The notes: generated by a model not told the origin, from the sequence alone. A stretch of DNA of 36,364 nt from Alphaproteobacteria bacterium (GCA_013203465.1 JABMNR010000133.1:1-36364), one strand, 5' to 3'; shown: positions 8,419 to 16,111, counted from the stretch's first letter. Program-made: numbers and translations.

Positions 8419-9882
8419 GTGAGCGATTTCGACGTGATCATCAAGGGTGGAGTGGTGGTGAACGCCGCCGATATCCAACAGGCCGATGTCGGCATCAAGG
8501 ATGGCCGGATCATCGCCTTGGCGGAGCGGCTTTCGGGCTCGGCCACGCGCACGATCGACGCCGGCGGCCGCTACGTGATGCCCGGCGGGATCGACAGCCA
8601 TTGCCACATCGAACAGCCGTCCTCGACCGGCGGCCAGAACGCCGAGAGCTGGGAGAGCGGCACCCGTTCGGCCGCCTGTGGTGGCACCACCACGGTGATC
8701 GCCTTCTCCAGCCAGGAGAAGGGCGAGGGGGTGAGGAGCCAGGTCGAGGCCTACGCCGAGAAAGCCAAGAAGGCGTGCATCGACTACGCCTTTCACATCA
8801 TCGTCTCGGACCCGACCGACGCGGTGGTGAACGACGAGTTGCCGCCGCTGATCGACAGCGGGCTGCGGTCGATCAAGCTGTTCATGACCTACCCGAAGAA
8901 CCGGGTCGACGACCGCGAGATCCTTCGGGTCTTCGAGGTGGCGCGTCGGCACCAGGCGCTGGTCTGCATCCACGCCGAGAACCACGACGCCATCATGTAC
9001 ATGACCGAGAAGCTGGTCGGCGCCGGTCTCGGCCAGACCAAGTATCACGCCTGGTGCAAGCCGGCTCTGGTCGAGCGCGAGGCGGTGACCCGGGTCATCA
9101 TGCTTGCCGAATTGCTGGACCAGCCGATCCAGATATTCCACGTCTCCTGCGAGGAGTCGGCCGAGGAAATCCGCCGGGCTCAGGCGCGCGGTGTGAAGGT
9201 GTTCGCCGAGACTTGCCCGCAATATTTCGTGCTGACCGCCGACGACCTGGAAGGCTCCCAGCGCGAGGGCGCGCGGGTGCTGTGTTCGCCGGCGCCGCGC
9301 TCGGTCGCCGATCAGCAGGCGCTATGGAACCATGTGCGCCTCGGCACCATCGGCAACGTCACCTCGGACCACGCGCCGTATAACATCGACGCGCCGGACG
9401 GCAAGTTCTGGGCCGGCGACAACGTGCCGTTCAGCCAGATCGCCAACGGTGTGCCCGGGTTGGAAACCCGTATGCCGATCGTCTTCTCCGAAGGGGTGGT
9501 TCAGGGCCGGATCGATTTGCAGAAGTTCGTCGCCATCACCTCGACGAACGCCGCCAAGCTGTTTGGCATCCACCCTCAGAAAGGCACGATCTCGATCGGC
9601 GCCGACGCCGATATCGTGATCTGGGACGCCGAGCGGCGGGTGACCATCACCCAGGAGATGCTGCATCACGACACCGACTACACCCCCTACGAGGGAATGG
9701 AGGTGACCGGTTGGCCGGCGATGACCCTGTCGCGCGGCCGTCTGGTCTGGGACGAGGGGACGGTCGATTGCGAGGCCGGGTGGGGCCGGTTCCTGGCCCG
9801 CGCGCCCTACGACTACATCAAGCCCACCGGCCATTTCCCGACACCGTTCAACCCGATCACCGGACGGATCGAGGGTCGGTAA
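8419..9882 (+). CDS. hydA: D-hydantoinase / dihydropyrimidinase
   Basis: A 487-residue cyclic amidohydrolase that hydrolyses hydantoins or dihydropyrimidines to N-carbamoyl amino acids. The full binuclear metal set is visible: His61 and His63 (DSHCH), carboxylated Lys153 (SIKLFMTYP), His185 (IHAENH), His241 (IFHVSC) and Asp317 (TSDHAPYN). Length is normal for the family. GTG 8419 is chosen because GGGAG lies six bases upstream at 8408-8412; an in-frame GTG at 8383 overlaps the stop of a small upstream ORF and could give a form 12 residues longer. The natural partner enzyme, an N-carbamoyl-D-amino acid amidohydrolase, lies at 13799, on the far side of a glycan-type island. It could act in hydantoin or in pyrimidine catabolism; the carbamoylase supports the former. 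Confidence 0.93.
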   Translation: MSDFDVIIKGGVVVNAADIQQADVGIKDGRIIALAERLSGSATRTIDAGGRYVMPGGIDSHCHIEQPSSTGGQNAESWESGTRSAACGGTTTVIAFSSQEKGEGVRSQVEAYAEKAKKACIDYAFHIIVSDPTDAVVNDELPPLIDSGLRSIKLFMTYPKNRVDDREILRVFEVARRHQALVCIHAENHDAIMYMTEKLVGAGLGQTKYHAWCKPALVEREAVTRVIMLAELLDQPIQIFHVSCEESAEEIRRAQARGVKVFAETCPQYFVLTADDLEGSQREGARVLCSPAPRSVADQQALWNHVRLGTIGNVTSDHAPYNIDAPDGKFWAGDNVPFSQIANGVPGLETRMPIVFSEGVVQGRIDLQKFVAITSTNAAKLFGIHPQKGTISIGADADIVIWDAERRVTITQEMLHHDTDYTPYEGMEVTGWPAMTLSRGRLVWDEGTVDCEAGWGRFLARAPYDYIKPTGHFPTPFNPITGRIEGR

Positions 9883-9957
9883 GTGATCGTGTTGTCTGGA
9901 TACTTAGCCACTTAACGGCATTTTACGTCGCAACGCTTAGAGCGATAGGCAATAGGC

Positions 9958-10203
9958 ATGTTAAAAAGAATAAAAATTGAGATAATTAAACATATTAATG
10001 ACAGTAATTATGTTTCTAGGCTTATTTTGAAAAACATATAAGAAAAAAAACTTACTGAAGAAGAGGAGATTTATTTTCTAAGGTATATTTTTAAGTTTTC
10101 AAATTATATAAAATTTTTTGAATGTTTAATTGTTTATACATTAGTTTCTGACGGCCGCAAACTTAATACCACTCTAATAGGAAACTCAGCATACATTGGT
10201 GAA
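9958..10203 (+). pseudogene. interrupted 5' end of the glycosyltransferase gene, extremely AT-rich
   Basis: Reading upstream in the glycosyltransferase frame, codons stay open from 10042, and before that from ATG 9958 except for one TAA at 10039-10041 (codon 28). The translation on both sides looks like protein: it starts MLKRIKIEIIKHI before the stop and continues EKKLTEEEEIYFL after it. No ATG, GTG or TTG occurs between the stop and TTG 10204. By hand count 9961-10140 is only about 18 percent GC, against well over 60 percent in the flanking genes. Together with 9883-9957, which holds no gene, this covers the whole gap after the hydantoinase. The simplest reading is a nonsense mutation in a transferred gene; a sequencing error is possible. 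Confidence 0.6.
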
Positions 10204-11505
10204 TTGTACCCCTTGTTTTCTGAGTGGGTTGAAGAATGTTTTGTTAAGAACGATTCTACATACCCTCCGGTAAACGAGACCCAGGGCATGGCTTTTGTGT
10301 CCATGATTTTGGATGGTGCGGAAATGTATCTTTTGGGCATACGTGCCCTCGATGAGGCCAAAAAAGTATCTGACCTCAGGGGACTGATCGAAGCATCTTT
10401 CAAGTACTCAAGCAAGGAATGGATTTTTTCTTCGGGGTTTTTAAGTCACATCGGTCATTTGGTGTATGCCGCGACGTTAATAGAGATGCAAAAAAACGGA
10501 AGACTTGTCGGAGGTCCGGTTAAAATTTTAGCGGGAATCTCTTACAATAATTATCTAAAGAGCTTCTTTTCAAAACATACAACCGGATATATGCCGTCTG
10601 GAACTCAATACGCGGAAGTTATAAGTGCTCGCAAGCGACATGTTACAGCCGATGGTGGATTCTGTACGATGAGCGAGTTGGTGTCCGAAGCGGCGCAATT
10701 TTGGGCTGCTGAGAGACCGTTTATTGCGGTTGACCCCGAAATCAGGGAGCTCGGGGACACCGCTTTGAAAATATTGGGCGTGCCGCCGGGCGCGCCGATT
10801 GTCACCCTCCATGTACGTAGCCCAGGCTATAGCGGCCCGATTGCCGAGATGATGAGTCTCCGTGATGCGCGTATCGAGGACTATCGGTTGGCGGTCGAGT
10901 ACTTGGCTGCTACCGGCGCGTATGTGATCCGGCTGGGCGACCAAACGATGACACGGATGACTCCGACCGATCATTTTATCGACTACCCGTTCACCAAGGC
11001 CAAATCGGACTGGATGGACATCTATCTCGCCAGCCGTTGCCGGTTCCATATCGGAACCTCATCGGGCATGTCTTTCGTGCCGTTGCTCTTTGGCCGACCG
11101 GTGTTGTTCACCAATTGGATCACCTTGGCGCACATGGTGTGCTCGCCCAGTGTGGTGACACTTCCCAAGCGGTTGATCGGTCCCGACGGCGCCGTCGTTC
11201 CGATGCAGGAGTACTGCGACCGGCATGGGCACATCCTGGTGCGCGCCGACGCAACGCTGCACGACCTATCGTTTGAGGACAACAGCCCCGAGGAAATCCT
11301 CGACGCGGTTCAACTGATGGGCAGCCATATCGATCCGGCCACGGGGCGGTTGACCTTGCCGGGGGGGATGTTCGAGGAGCAACAAGCGTTGTTCGCGGCG
11401 TCCACCCTTGGAACGCGCCCGCAGATACCGCCAAATTTCTGGCGTGAACACTACACCGCCCGGCAAACCGCCGAGGGGTTAGGCCTCGCGCGGCTCGAAC
11501 ACTAG
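10204..11505 (+). CDS. TIGR04372-like glycosyltransferase, start uncertain
   Basis: A 433-residue open frame from TTG 10204. Features resemble the TIGR04372 family of putative glycosyltransferases: an N-terminal IGHLVYAA segment (83-90), TLHVRSPGY (201-209), the DARIEDYR segment (221-228), and IGTSSGMSFVPLLFGRP starting near residue 283, which resembles the nucleotide-sugar binding region of GT-B folds. The family name is a recollection of these motifs, not a search result. The original start is probably ATG 9958, cut off by TAA 10039, so this gene may be inactive or may be made as a shorter product from TTG 10204 without a good ribosome binding site. Base composition changes along the gene, AT-rich up to about 10620 and GC-rich after about 10740. 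Its last 27 bases overlap the end of the convergent FkbM gene. Confidence 0.65.
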   Translation: MYPLFSEWVEECFVKNDSTYPPVNETQGMAFVSMILDGAEMYLLGIRALDEAKKVSDLRGLIEASFKYSSKEWIFSSGFLSHIGHLVYAATLIEMQKNGRLVGGPVKILAGISYNNYLKSFFSKHTTGYMPSGTQYAEVISARKRHVTADGGFCTMSELVSEAAQFWAAERPFIAVDPEIRELGDTALKILGVPPGAPIVTLHVRSPGYSGPIAEMMSLRDARIEDYRLAVEYLAATGAYVIRLGDQTMTRMTPTDHFIDYPFTKAKSDWMDIYLASRCRFHIGTSSGMSFVPLLFGRPVLFTNWITLAHMVCSPSVVTLPKRLIGPDGAVVPMQEYCDRHGHILVRADATLHDLSFEDNSPEEILDAVQLMGSHIDPATGRLTLPGGMFEEQQALFAASTLGTRPQIPPNFWREHYTARQTAEGLGLARLEH

Positions 11506-12492
11506 CTTCGGGTTAGGGTCGCGCGGATCGGGGGTGACGTCGCTCATGGTATCGATCGCCCGGAGGCCGTCGTCGGTTAACTGGAACCGGTGCCACCGCT
11601 CGGCCGGGAAGGGCGCTAGAAGGCCGCTGGCGGTGCCATGATAGTTCTCGATGAGGTGCGGGTGGAACTCGACGACGAAAGTGGTTTCGCCTCGGGCAAT
11701 GATCCGACGGGCACCTTCGATCACCGCGATCTCATGACCTTCGACGTCGATCTTGATAACGGTCGGCACCAGACGATCGCGGTCGAAGGCATCGTCTAGC
11801 GTGATGATCGGAACGAAATCGTCGACAACGGATTGAGGATACTCACTGGTGAAGCGGCGGGTCTCCGATGTGAAACCGGCGCCGGGGGTGGTGTCGATTC
11901 GCGAGATCATGCCAAGACCGGCGCGATTTGAGGCACCGGCGTGCAGCGGCCGCAAGATATCGAAGGCGTTGATGGTAGCGAGCTGTTCGATCAGTGGGAT
12001 CAACTCGCGTTGGATCTCAATCGCGAAAACCGACGCGCCGGTGGTCGCGGCGAAGGCGCTGATATAGCCGATATGGGCGCCGACATCGACGAAGACGTCG
12101 CCGGGACCAAGCCTTCCGACAACGAAATCGATCAGCGCCTTCTCGTACGACTGGCCGTATTCGTCGGCCATGGCCTTGAAGGCAATCGCGCCAGGGTCGC
12201 CTAATGGAAACAGAATGTCTTGGCCGTTCACCGCCTTCATCGTCCAAGTTTCGGTTTGACCGTCCCGCGCCGCTCGATTGCGCAATAACGCGGCGAGCTG
12301 CATGATCCGGGACATCAGGTATCTCGGGCCGTCGGCTCTGGGCAACGTCGCGGCCTTGCACAGGACGCGGGTCATTTGTCCGAGTTCGGTTCGAGAGAAC
12401 GGCGGCCACACGGAAGCCATCAAAGCCGCAGGGTCCGTCGGCGTTTGGACGGCACGGCGTTTTGCCTCGCTCTTGGATTTAAAGACGTACAT
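11479..12492 (-). CDS. FkbM family methyltransferase
   Basis: A 337-residue SAM-dependent methyltransferase of the FkbM type. The SAM-binding motif I is DVGAHIGY at 136-143, followed by the acidic FAIEIQ strand, and the typical KIDVEGHE (247-254) and EFHPHLIENY follow near the C-terminus. FkbM enzymes O-methylate sugars of polysaccharides or secondary metabolites. With the neighbouring glycosyltransferase this suggests modification of a surface glycan. The N-terminal 90 residues are less conserved. The start at 12492 has only a weak upstream purine stretch; ATG for Met25 is an alternative. It is a diverged paralogue of the next gene, sharing motif spacing and nearly identical DNA over the DVGAHIGY codons. 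The gap 12493-12622 holds no recognisable element. Confidence 0.87.
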   Translation of the reverse strand: MYVFKSKSEAKRRAVQTPTDPAALMASVWPPFSRTELGQMTRVLCKAATLPRADGPRYLMSRIMQLAALLRNRAARDGQTETWTMKAVNGQDILFPLGDPGAIAFKAMADEYGQSYEKALIDFVVGRLGPGDVFVDVGAHIGYISAFAATTGASVFAIEIQRELIPLIEQLATINAFDILRPLHAGASNRAGLGMISRIDTTPGAGFTSETRRFTSEYPQSVVDDFVPIITLDDAFDRDRLVPTVIKIDVEGHEIAVIEGARRIIARGETTFVVEFHPHLIENYHGTASGLLAPFPAERWHRFQLTDDGLRAIDTMSDVTPDPRDPNPKLVFEPREA

Positions 12493-12622
12493 TGCTGCTT
12501 TTGTATCCCCGGCCGCTTGATGCCGCCCTGTCGGTCAAGAATACCAGCGATGGCCATCCGTTACGAGATTAAGGCGGCGTTCCGTCTGCTCTGTCGGTGG
12601 TTCTTATGAAGCAGGCGCCGTG

Positions 12623-13642
12623 TCATGCTGGTGGGCTAAACAACAGTTTCACGTTCTCGATATCCGGATTGTGCTCGAACCGCCGGTCGGCCTCGGTCAA
12701 CGGCCGCAGGCCGCCGTCGTCCTCCAGCACCTGGCAGTGCCAACCTTCCGGAAAACAGGCGAACAAATCGTCGGCGGTGTGGCCAAAATCGCCGATGACG
12801 TGGGGGTGGAACTCGATCAGGAATTTGGTTCTGCCGCCCTCGATCAGGCTCTTCGCCCCGTGCAGCGCGTGAACCTCATAACCCTCGACGTCCAGTTTCA
12901 CGAGGTCCGGGATAATCTGCTCCCGGCCGAACACCGTGTCGAGCCGGACGCAGAGGATGGCGTCGAACAGCGCCTTGCGATAGGCGTCGGGCGGCGGTGC
13001 GGTGATCTGGTCGTTGACCCGGAGTCCCGGGGTCGGGTTGAAGCGCAAATTGAAGATCAATCCATCGTGATCGCCCACCGCCGCGTTGATCACGTGTGCC
13101 CGATCGAGCTTGTTGGCCCACAGGTTACGCCTGACTTCGAGGAGCAGGTCGGGGTGCATCTCGACCGCCACCACGACCGCCCCCGCCGCCGCCAGGATGG
13201 TGCTGTAGTAGCCGATATGGGCGCCGACATCGGCGATCACGGCGCCGCGCTTCGCTTCCGCCACCATCCAGCGCAACACGCCCGGCTCGTAATCCCGGCC
13301 GCCGGCTCGGACAAGATCGAGGAAGGCGCGCGACGCGGCGGTCGCGACGCTGAACGACAGCGGCCCGATGCCGTCGATCTCCAGGGTCTCGAACGGCCCG
13401 GTTTGCTCGACGATGCGGTCGCGGTGCTCGAAGGTGTCGAGGGTGCGTTGCAGCGCGCTGCGCTGGCGCTCGAGTGAGTCAACCGGCAGGCCGAGCACCC
13501 GTAGCCATTCCAGCAGTGCGAGCGATCGGGCGATGTCGCCGCGCGACCGCGCGACGCCGAGACAGCCGGCCAGTACCATGGGATTGGCCGGCTCTTGAGT
13601 CGCCTTGGCGAGGGTGGCGAGGGCCTGGCGGTCGGCGGACAT
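12623..13642 (-). CDS. FkbM family methyltransferase, second copy
   Basis: A 339-residue FkbM-type methyltransferase. Motif I DVGAHIGY is at 138-145, the acidic strand is AVEMHPD, and KLDVEGYE (249-256) and LIEFHPHVI mark the conserved C-terminal part. ATG 13642 is chosen because AGGAG lies eight bases upstream. A much longer open frame runs on to 14704, but that extension is only the antisense of the carbamoylase gene. It has the same orientation as the FkbM gene at 11479-12492, and the shared C-terminal pattern (a Phe-Pro motif then Trp-His before a final acidic stretch) indicates tandem duplication followed by divergence. The likely role is O-methylation of a sugar on a surface glycan; the acceptor is unknown. 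Confidence 0.88.
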   Translation of the reverse strand: MSADRQALATLAKATQEPANPMVLAGCLGVARSRGDIARSLALLEWLRVLGLPVDSLERQRSALQRTLDTFEHRDRIVEQTGPFETLEIDGIGPLSFSVATAASRAFLDLVRAGGRDYEPGVLRWMVAEAKRGAVIADVGAHIGYYSTILAAAGAVVVAVEMHPDLLLEVRRNLWANKLDRAHVINAAVGDHDGLIFNLRFNPTPGLRVNDQITAPPPDAYRKALFDAILCVRLDTVFGREQIIPDLVKLDVEGYEVHALHGAKSLIEGGRTKFLIEFHPHVIGDFGHTADDLFACFPEGWHCQVLEDDGGLRPLTEADRRFEHNPDIENVKLLFSPPA

Positions 13643-13741
13643 GGGCGAGGCTCCTGAGCCTGTGCAATTGCGCCGATCATAGTCGATTGCTGGAGTGCGG
13701 GTCTTGGACCGTGTGGTGCGAGGCTCTACACTTGCGGTCAT

Positions 13742-13762
13742 GCGTCGGCGGTCCGCCGACGC
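13742..13762. promoter_or_regulatory. perfect 10-bp-arm palindrome upstream of the carbamoylase
   Basis: GCGTCGGCGG (13742-13751), one T, then CCGCCGACGC (13753-13762) form a perfect inverted repeat ending 36 bases before ATG 13799. No T-tract follows on either strand, so a terminator is unlikely. It could be an operator for a dimeric regulator, or a leader hairpin. No regulator gene lies beside it. Confidence 0.5.
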
Positions 13763-13798
13763 TGCTTCCGAATCGACTTGCCGAGTGGGGATGTGACC

Positions 13799-14749
13799 AT
13801 GAGCCGTATCATCAATGTGGGCGCCGCCCAGATGGGCCCGATCGCGCCGGACGAGAGCCGCGTCAGCGCGGTCAACCGAATGATCGAGCTGCTGAAGCAG
13901 GCCAAGGACCGCAATGTCAAACTGGTGGTGTTCCCCGAGCTGGCGCTGACCACGTTCTTCCCGCGCTATTACGAGGAAGACATCACGAAGATGGATCATC
14001 ACTACGAGCGCGGCGCGATGCCGACGCCGGAGTGCAAGCCGCTGTTCGACAAGGCCAAGGAGTTCGGCATCGGCTTCTACCTCGGCTTCGCCGAGCTGAC
14101 CGAGGACGGCCACCGCTACAACACCGCGATCCTGGTCGATGACACCGGCAAGCTCGTCGGCACATACCGCAAGGTGCATCTGCCCGGCCACGCCGAGTAT
14201 GAGCCGCAGCGCCCATGGCAGCATCTGGAGAAGCGCTATTTCGAGCCGGGCGATCTCGGCTTCCCGGTGTGGCGCAGCATGGGCGGTATCATGGGCATGG
14301 CGATCTGCAACGACCGCCGCTGGCCCGAGATGTACCGGGTGATGGCGCTCAAGGGGGTCGAGCTGATCATGCTCGGCTATAACACCCCCGACGTGAACAC
14401 CTCGGCCCCCGAGCCGAACCATTTGCGGATGTTCCACAACCACCTGGTCATGCAGGCCAGCGCCTATCAGAATTCGTGCTTCGTGGTCGGCACCGCCAAG
14501 GCCGGGATCGAGGACGGCTGCATGCTGATTGGCGGTTCCTGCATCATCCAGCCCTCGGGCGAGATGGTGGCCCTGGCATCCTCGCTCGGTGACGAGCTGA
14601 TCAGCTGCGCCTGCGACCTCGACCTCGCCAAGATGGGCAAGGAGACGGTGTTCAACTTCGCTAAGCACCGACGGATCGAGCACTACGGCATCATCACCGA
14701 ACAAACCGGCGTGATCGAACCGCCGTTGGAGGCGGCGGCGGCGGAGTAG
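13799..14749 (+). CDS. N-carbamoyl-D-amino acid amidohydrolase
   Basis: A 316-residue nitrilase-superfamily enzyme. The catalytic triad is clear: Glu47 (FPELALTTFFPR), Lys125 (YRKVHLPGH) and Cys170 (AICNDRRWPE). From memory these segments, and others such as QHLEKRYFEPGDLGFPV, are close to the Agrobacterium D-carbamoylase, which is about 304 residues. It hydrolyses N-carbamoyl-D-amino acids to the amino acid, CO2 and ammonia. ATG 13799 is chosen because GGGGA lies seven bases upstream; a TTG at 13778 is in frame but lacks a site. The hydantoinase at 8419 would supply its substrate. In many species the two genes are adjacent, whereas here a glycan-type island separates them. A perfect palindrome precedes it. 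It could also be a related ureidopropionase, but the motif match favours D-carbamoylase. Confidence 0.92.
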   Translation: MSRIINVGAAQMGPIAPDESRVSAVNRMIELLKQAKDRNVKLVVFPELALTTFFPRYYEEDITKMDHHYERGAMPTPECKPLFDKAKEFGIGFYLGFAELTEDGHRYNTAILVDDTGKLVGTYRKVHLPGHAEYEPQRPWQHLEKRYFEPGDLGFPVWRSMGGIMGMAICNDRRWPEMYRVMALKGVELIMLGYNTPDVNTSAPEPNHLRMFHNHLVMQASAYQNSCFVVGTAKAGIEDGCMLIGGSCIIQPSGEMVALASSLGDELISCACDLDLAKMGKETVFNFAKHRRIEHYGIITEQTGVIEPPLEAAAAE

Positions 14750-14756
14750 GGGGCTA

Positions 14757-16031
14757 CTACAACCCCTTCACCGCCTGCGAGCCGACCTTGAGCGGGCGGC
14801 GGGTGATGAGCAGCAGGCGGGCTTCGTCCGCCCGGCCTTGCTTCAGCAACGCGCCGAGCAGGGCGTATTCCACCAGATCGCGCTGGGCGCGGCTGCCGCC
14901 GAGACGCTCGTGATCGGCCATCGCCGAGGTCAGATGCGCCGTCGCCTCGGCCCAGGACCCGGCGGCGATTGCTTGGAAGGCTCCGGCCAGGGTCCGCACC
15001 AGATCGGCCGCCGGTCCCTTGGCGTCGGTGATGACCCTTCCGAGCGCCTCGCCATTGCCCGCCATGGCGTGGGCCAAGGCGGCGTGCACGTCGGCGAAGG
15101 CGATGCCGGGGGTGGGGAAGAATTGCGCGGCGTAGTCGCTGACCGCGCGCCAGCGTTCGGCCGACACCGCCACGCCCGCGAGTCCCGCCCGGTACAGGAT
15201 GGCGGCGGTGTCGGACACCACGTTGAGCGGCGGGCCCCAGGCGGCGCCGGGGGCGATGTCGGCGTCGATCACCCGCCACATGGTCTCGGCATCGCCGCGT
15301 TCCAGCGCCCACAACGCCACGTGCCAGGAGATATGACAGTGCAGGGGGCCGGTCTTGTCGTAGTCCCGCCGCCAACCATCGATGTAGCTGTAGCCGGCCT
15401 CGGTCTCGCCCGCCTCGTAGTAGACGTGGGCACGAATGTGGGCGGCGTTGGCGTTGCGCGGATTGCCGGCGAGCGACCGCTCGATCGTCTTGGTGGCGGG
15501 GCCGGTCTGGCCGGCCTCGACCTGGGAGAAGGCGTGCTGGCCGAGGAACCACCAATCGTCGCCGTAGTGCGGTGCCAAGGCCGAGGTGAAGGCGAGCTGT
15601 TCCGCCTCGCGCCCCGGCTGGCCGCTGAAGCCGATCAGGCCGAATACCCCGGTGCAGGGTTGCGCGATCAGGGCGTCGCGCGGGTCGTCGGCCAGGTGGC
15701 GGCGGATCGCTTCATAGGCGGCGGGGCCGTTGCCGTCGAGCAGGTGGCCGAGGGCGGCGACGTGGCTCGCTTCCCGTCTCGGGAGCTTGTCGGCGCGGGC
15801 GCGTGCCGCCGCCATCGCGTCCGTCGCGAGCGCACCCTTGGCCAGGATCTGTCGGGTGCGCGCCAGCGCGGCGTGGGCCAGGGCGAAGCCGTCATCCGCC
15901 TCGGTCGCGCCGACGAACGCGTCCTCGGCGCCGTGGTTGGCGCTGAGGAAAAGATCGACCCCCTCGACATAGGCGTCGCGCGCGGCGGTCGAGGCGGTGG
16001 AAAGGGTGTTGCCGTATCGGTCCTGGAGCAT
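14757..16031 (-). CDS. TTC38-like tetratricopeptide-type protein
   Basis: A 424-residue, Ala-rich all-helical protein resembling tetratricopeptide repeat protein 38. Visible marks are the repeated helix pairs, for example AHAALARTRQILAKG and ALAHAMAGNGEALGRV, and the family-like HCHISWHVALWALERGD segment at about residues 228-244. No signal peptide or membrane segment is seen, so it is probably cytoplasmic. The molecular function of this family is not established; bacterial members are often near amide or amino acid catabolism genes, but I infer no more here. It ends seven bases from the convergent carbamoylase gene, so the two are not in one operon. The start at 16031 is the first Met of the frame, with no strong ribosome binding site. 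Confidence 0.78.
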   Translation of the reverse strand: MLQDRYGNTLSTASTAARDAYVEGVDLFLSANHGAEDAFVGATEADDGFALAHAALARTRQILAKGALATDAMAAARARADKLPRREASHVAALGHLLDGNGPAAYEAIRRHLADDPRDALIAQPCTGVFGLIGFSGQPGREAEQLAFTSALAPHYGDDWWFLGQHAFSQVEAGQTGPATKTIERSLAGNPRNANAAHIRAHVYYEAGETEAGYSYIDGWRRDYDKTGPLHCHISWHVALWALERGDAETMWRVIDADIAPGAAWGPPLNVVSDTAAILYRAGLAGVAVSAERWRAVSDYAAQFFPTPGIAFADVHAALAHAMAGNGEALGRVITDAKGPAADLVRTLAGAFQAIAAGSWAEATAHLTSAMADHERLGGSRAQRDLVEYALLGALLKQGRADEARLLLITRRPLKVGSQAVKGL

Positions 16032-16111
16032 AGTCCGGTTCTATCTCTCTGATGATTGCCGTGTATTGTTTGCCGTAAATTCCGTCGAACGCCAACCGAG
16101 ATCGACCGACT

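Noticed and set aside
9883-10203. Replication origin or phage attachment site in the AT-rich segment
   Set aside because: No DnaA-box cluster, integrase, tRNA gene or direct repeat was seen; the segment reads as a coding frame continuous with the glycosyltransferase.
13643-14704. 350-residue N-terminal extension of the second FkbM methyltransferase
   Set aside because: The extension is antisense to the carbamoylase gene, and a good ribosome binding site precedes ATG 13642.
14728-14747. GGC-rich run at the carbamoylase 3' end as a microsatellite of interest
   Set aside because: It simply encodes an Ala/Glu-rich C-terminus (EAAAAE) and is short, as expected in GC-rich coding DNA.
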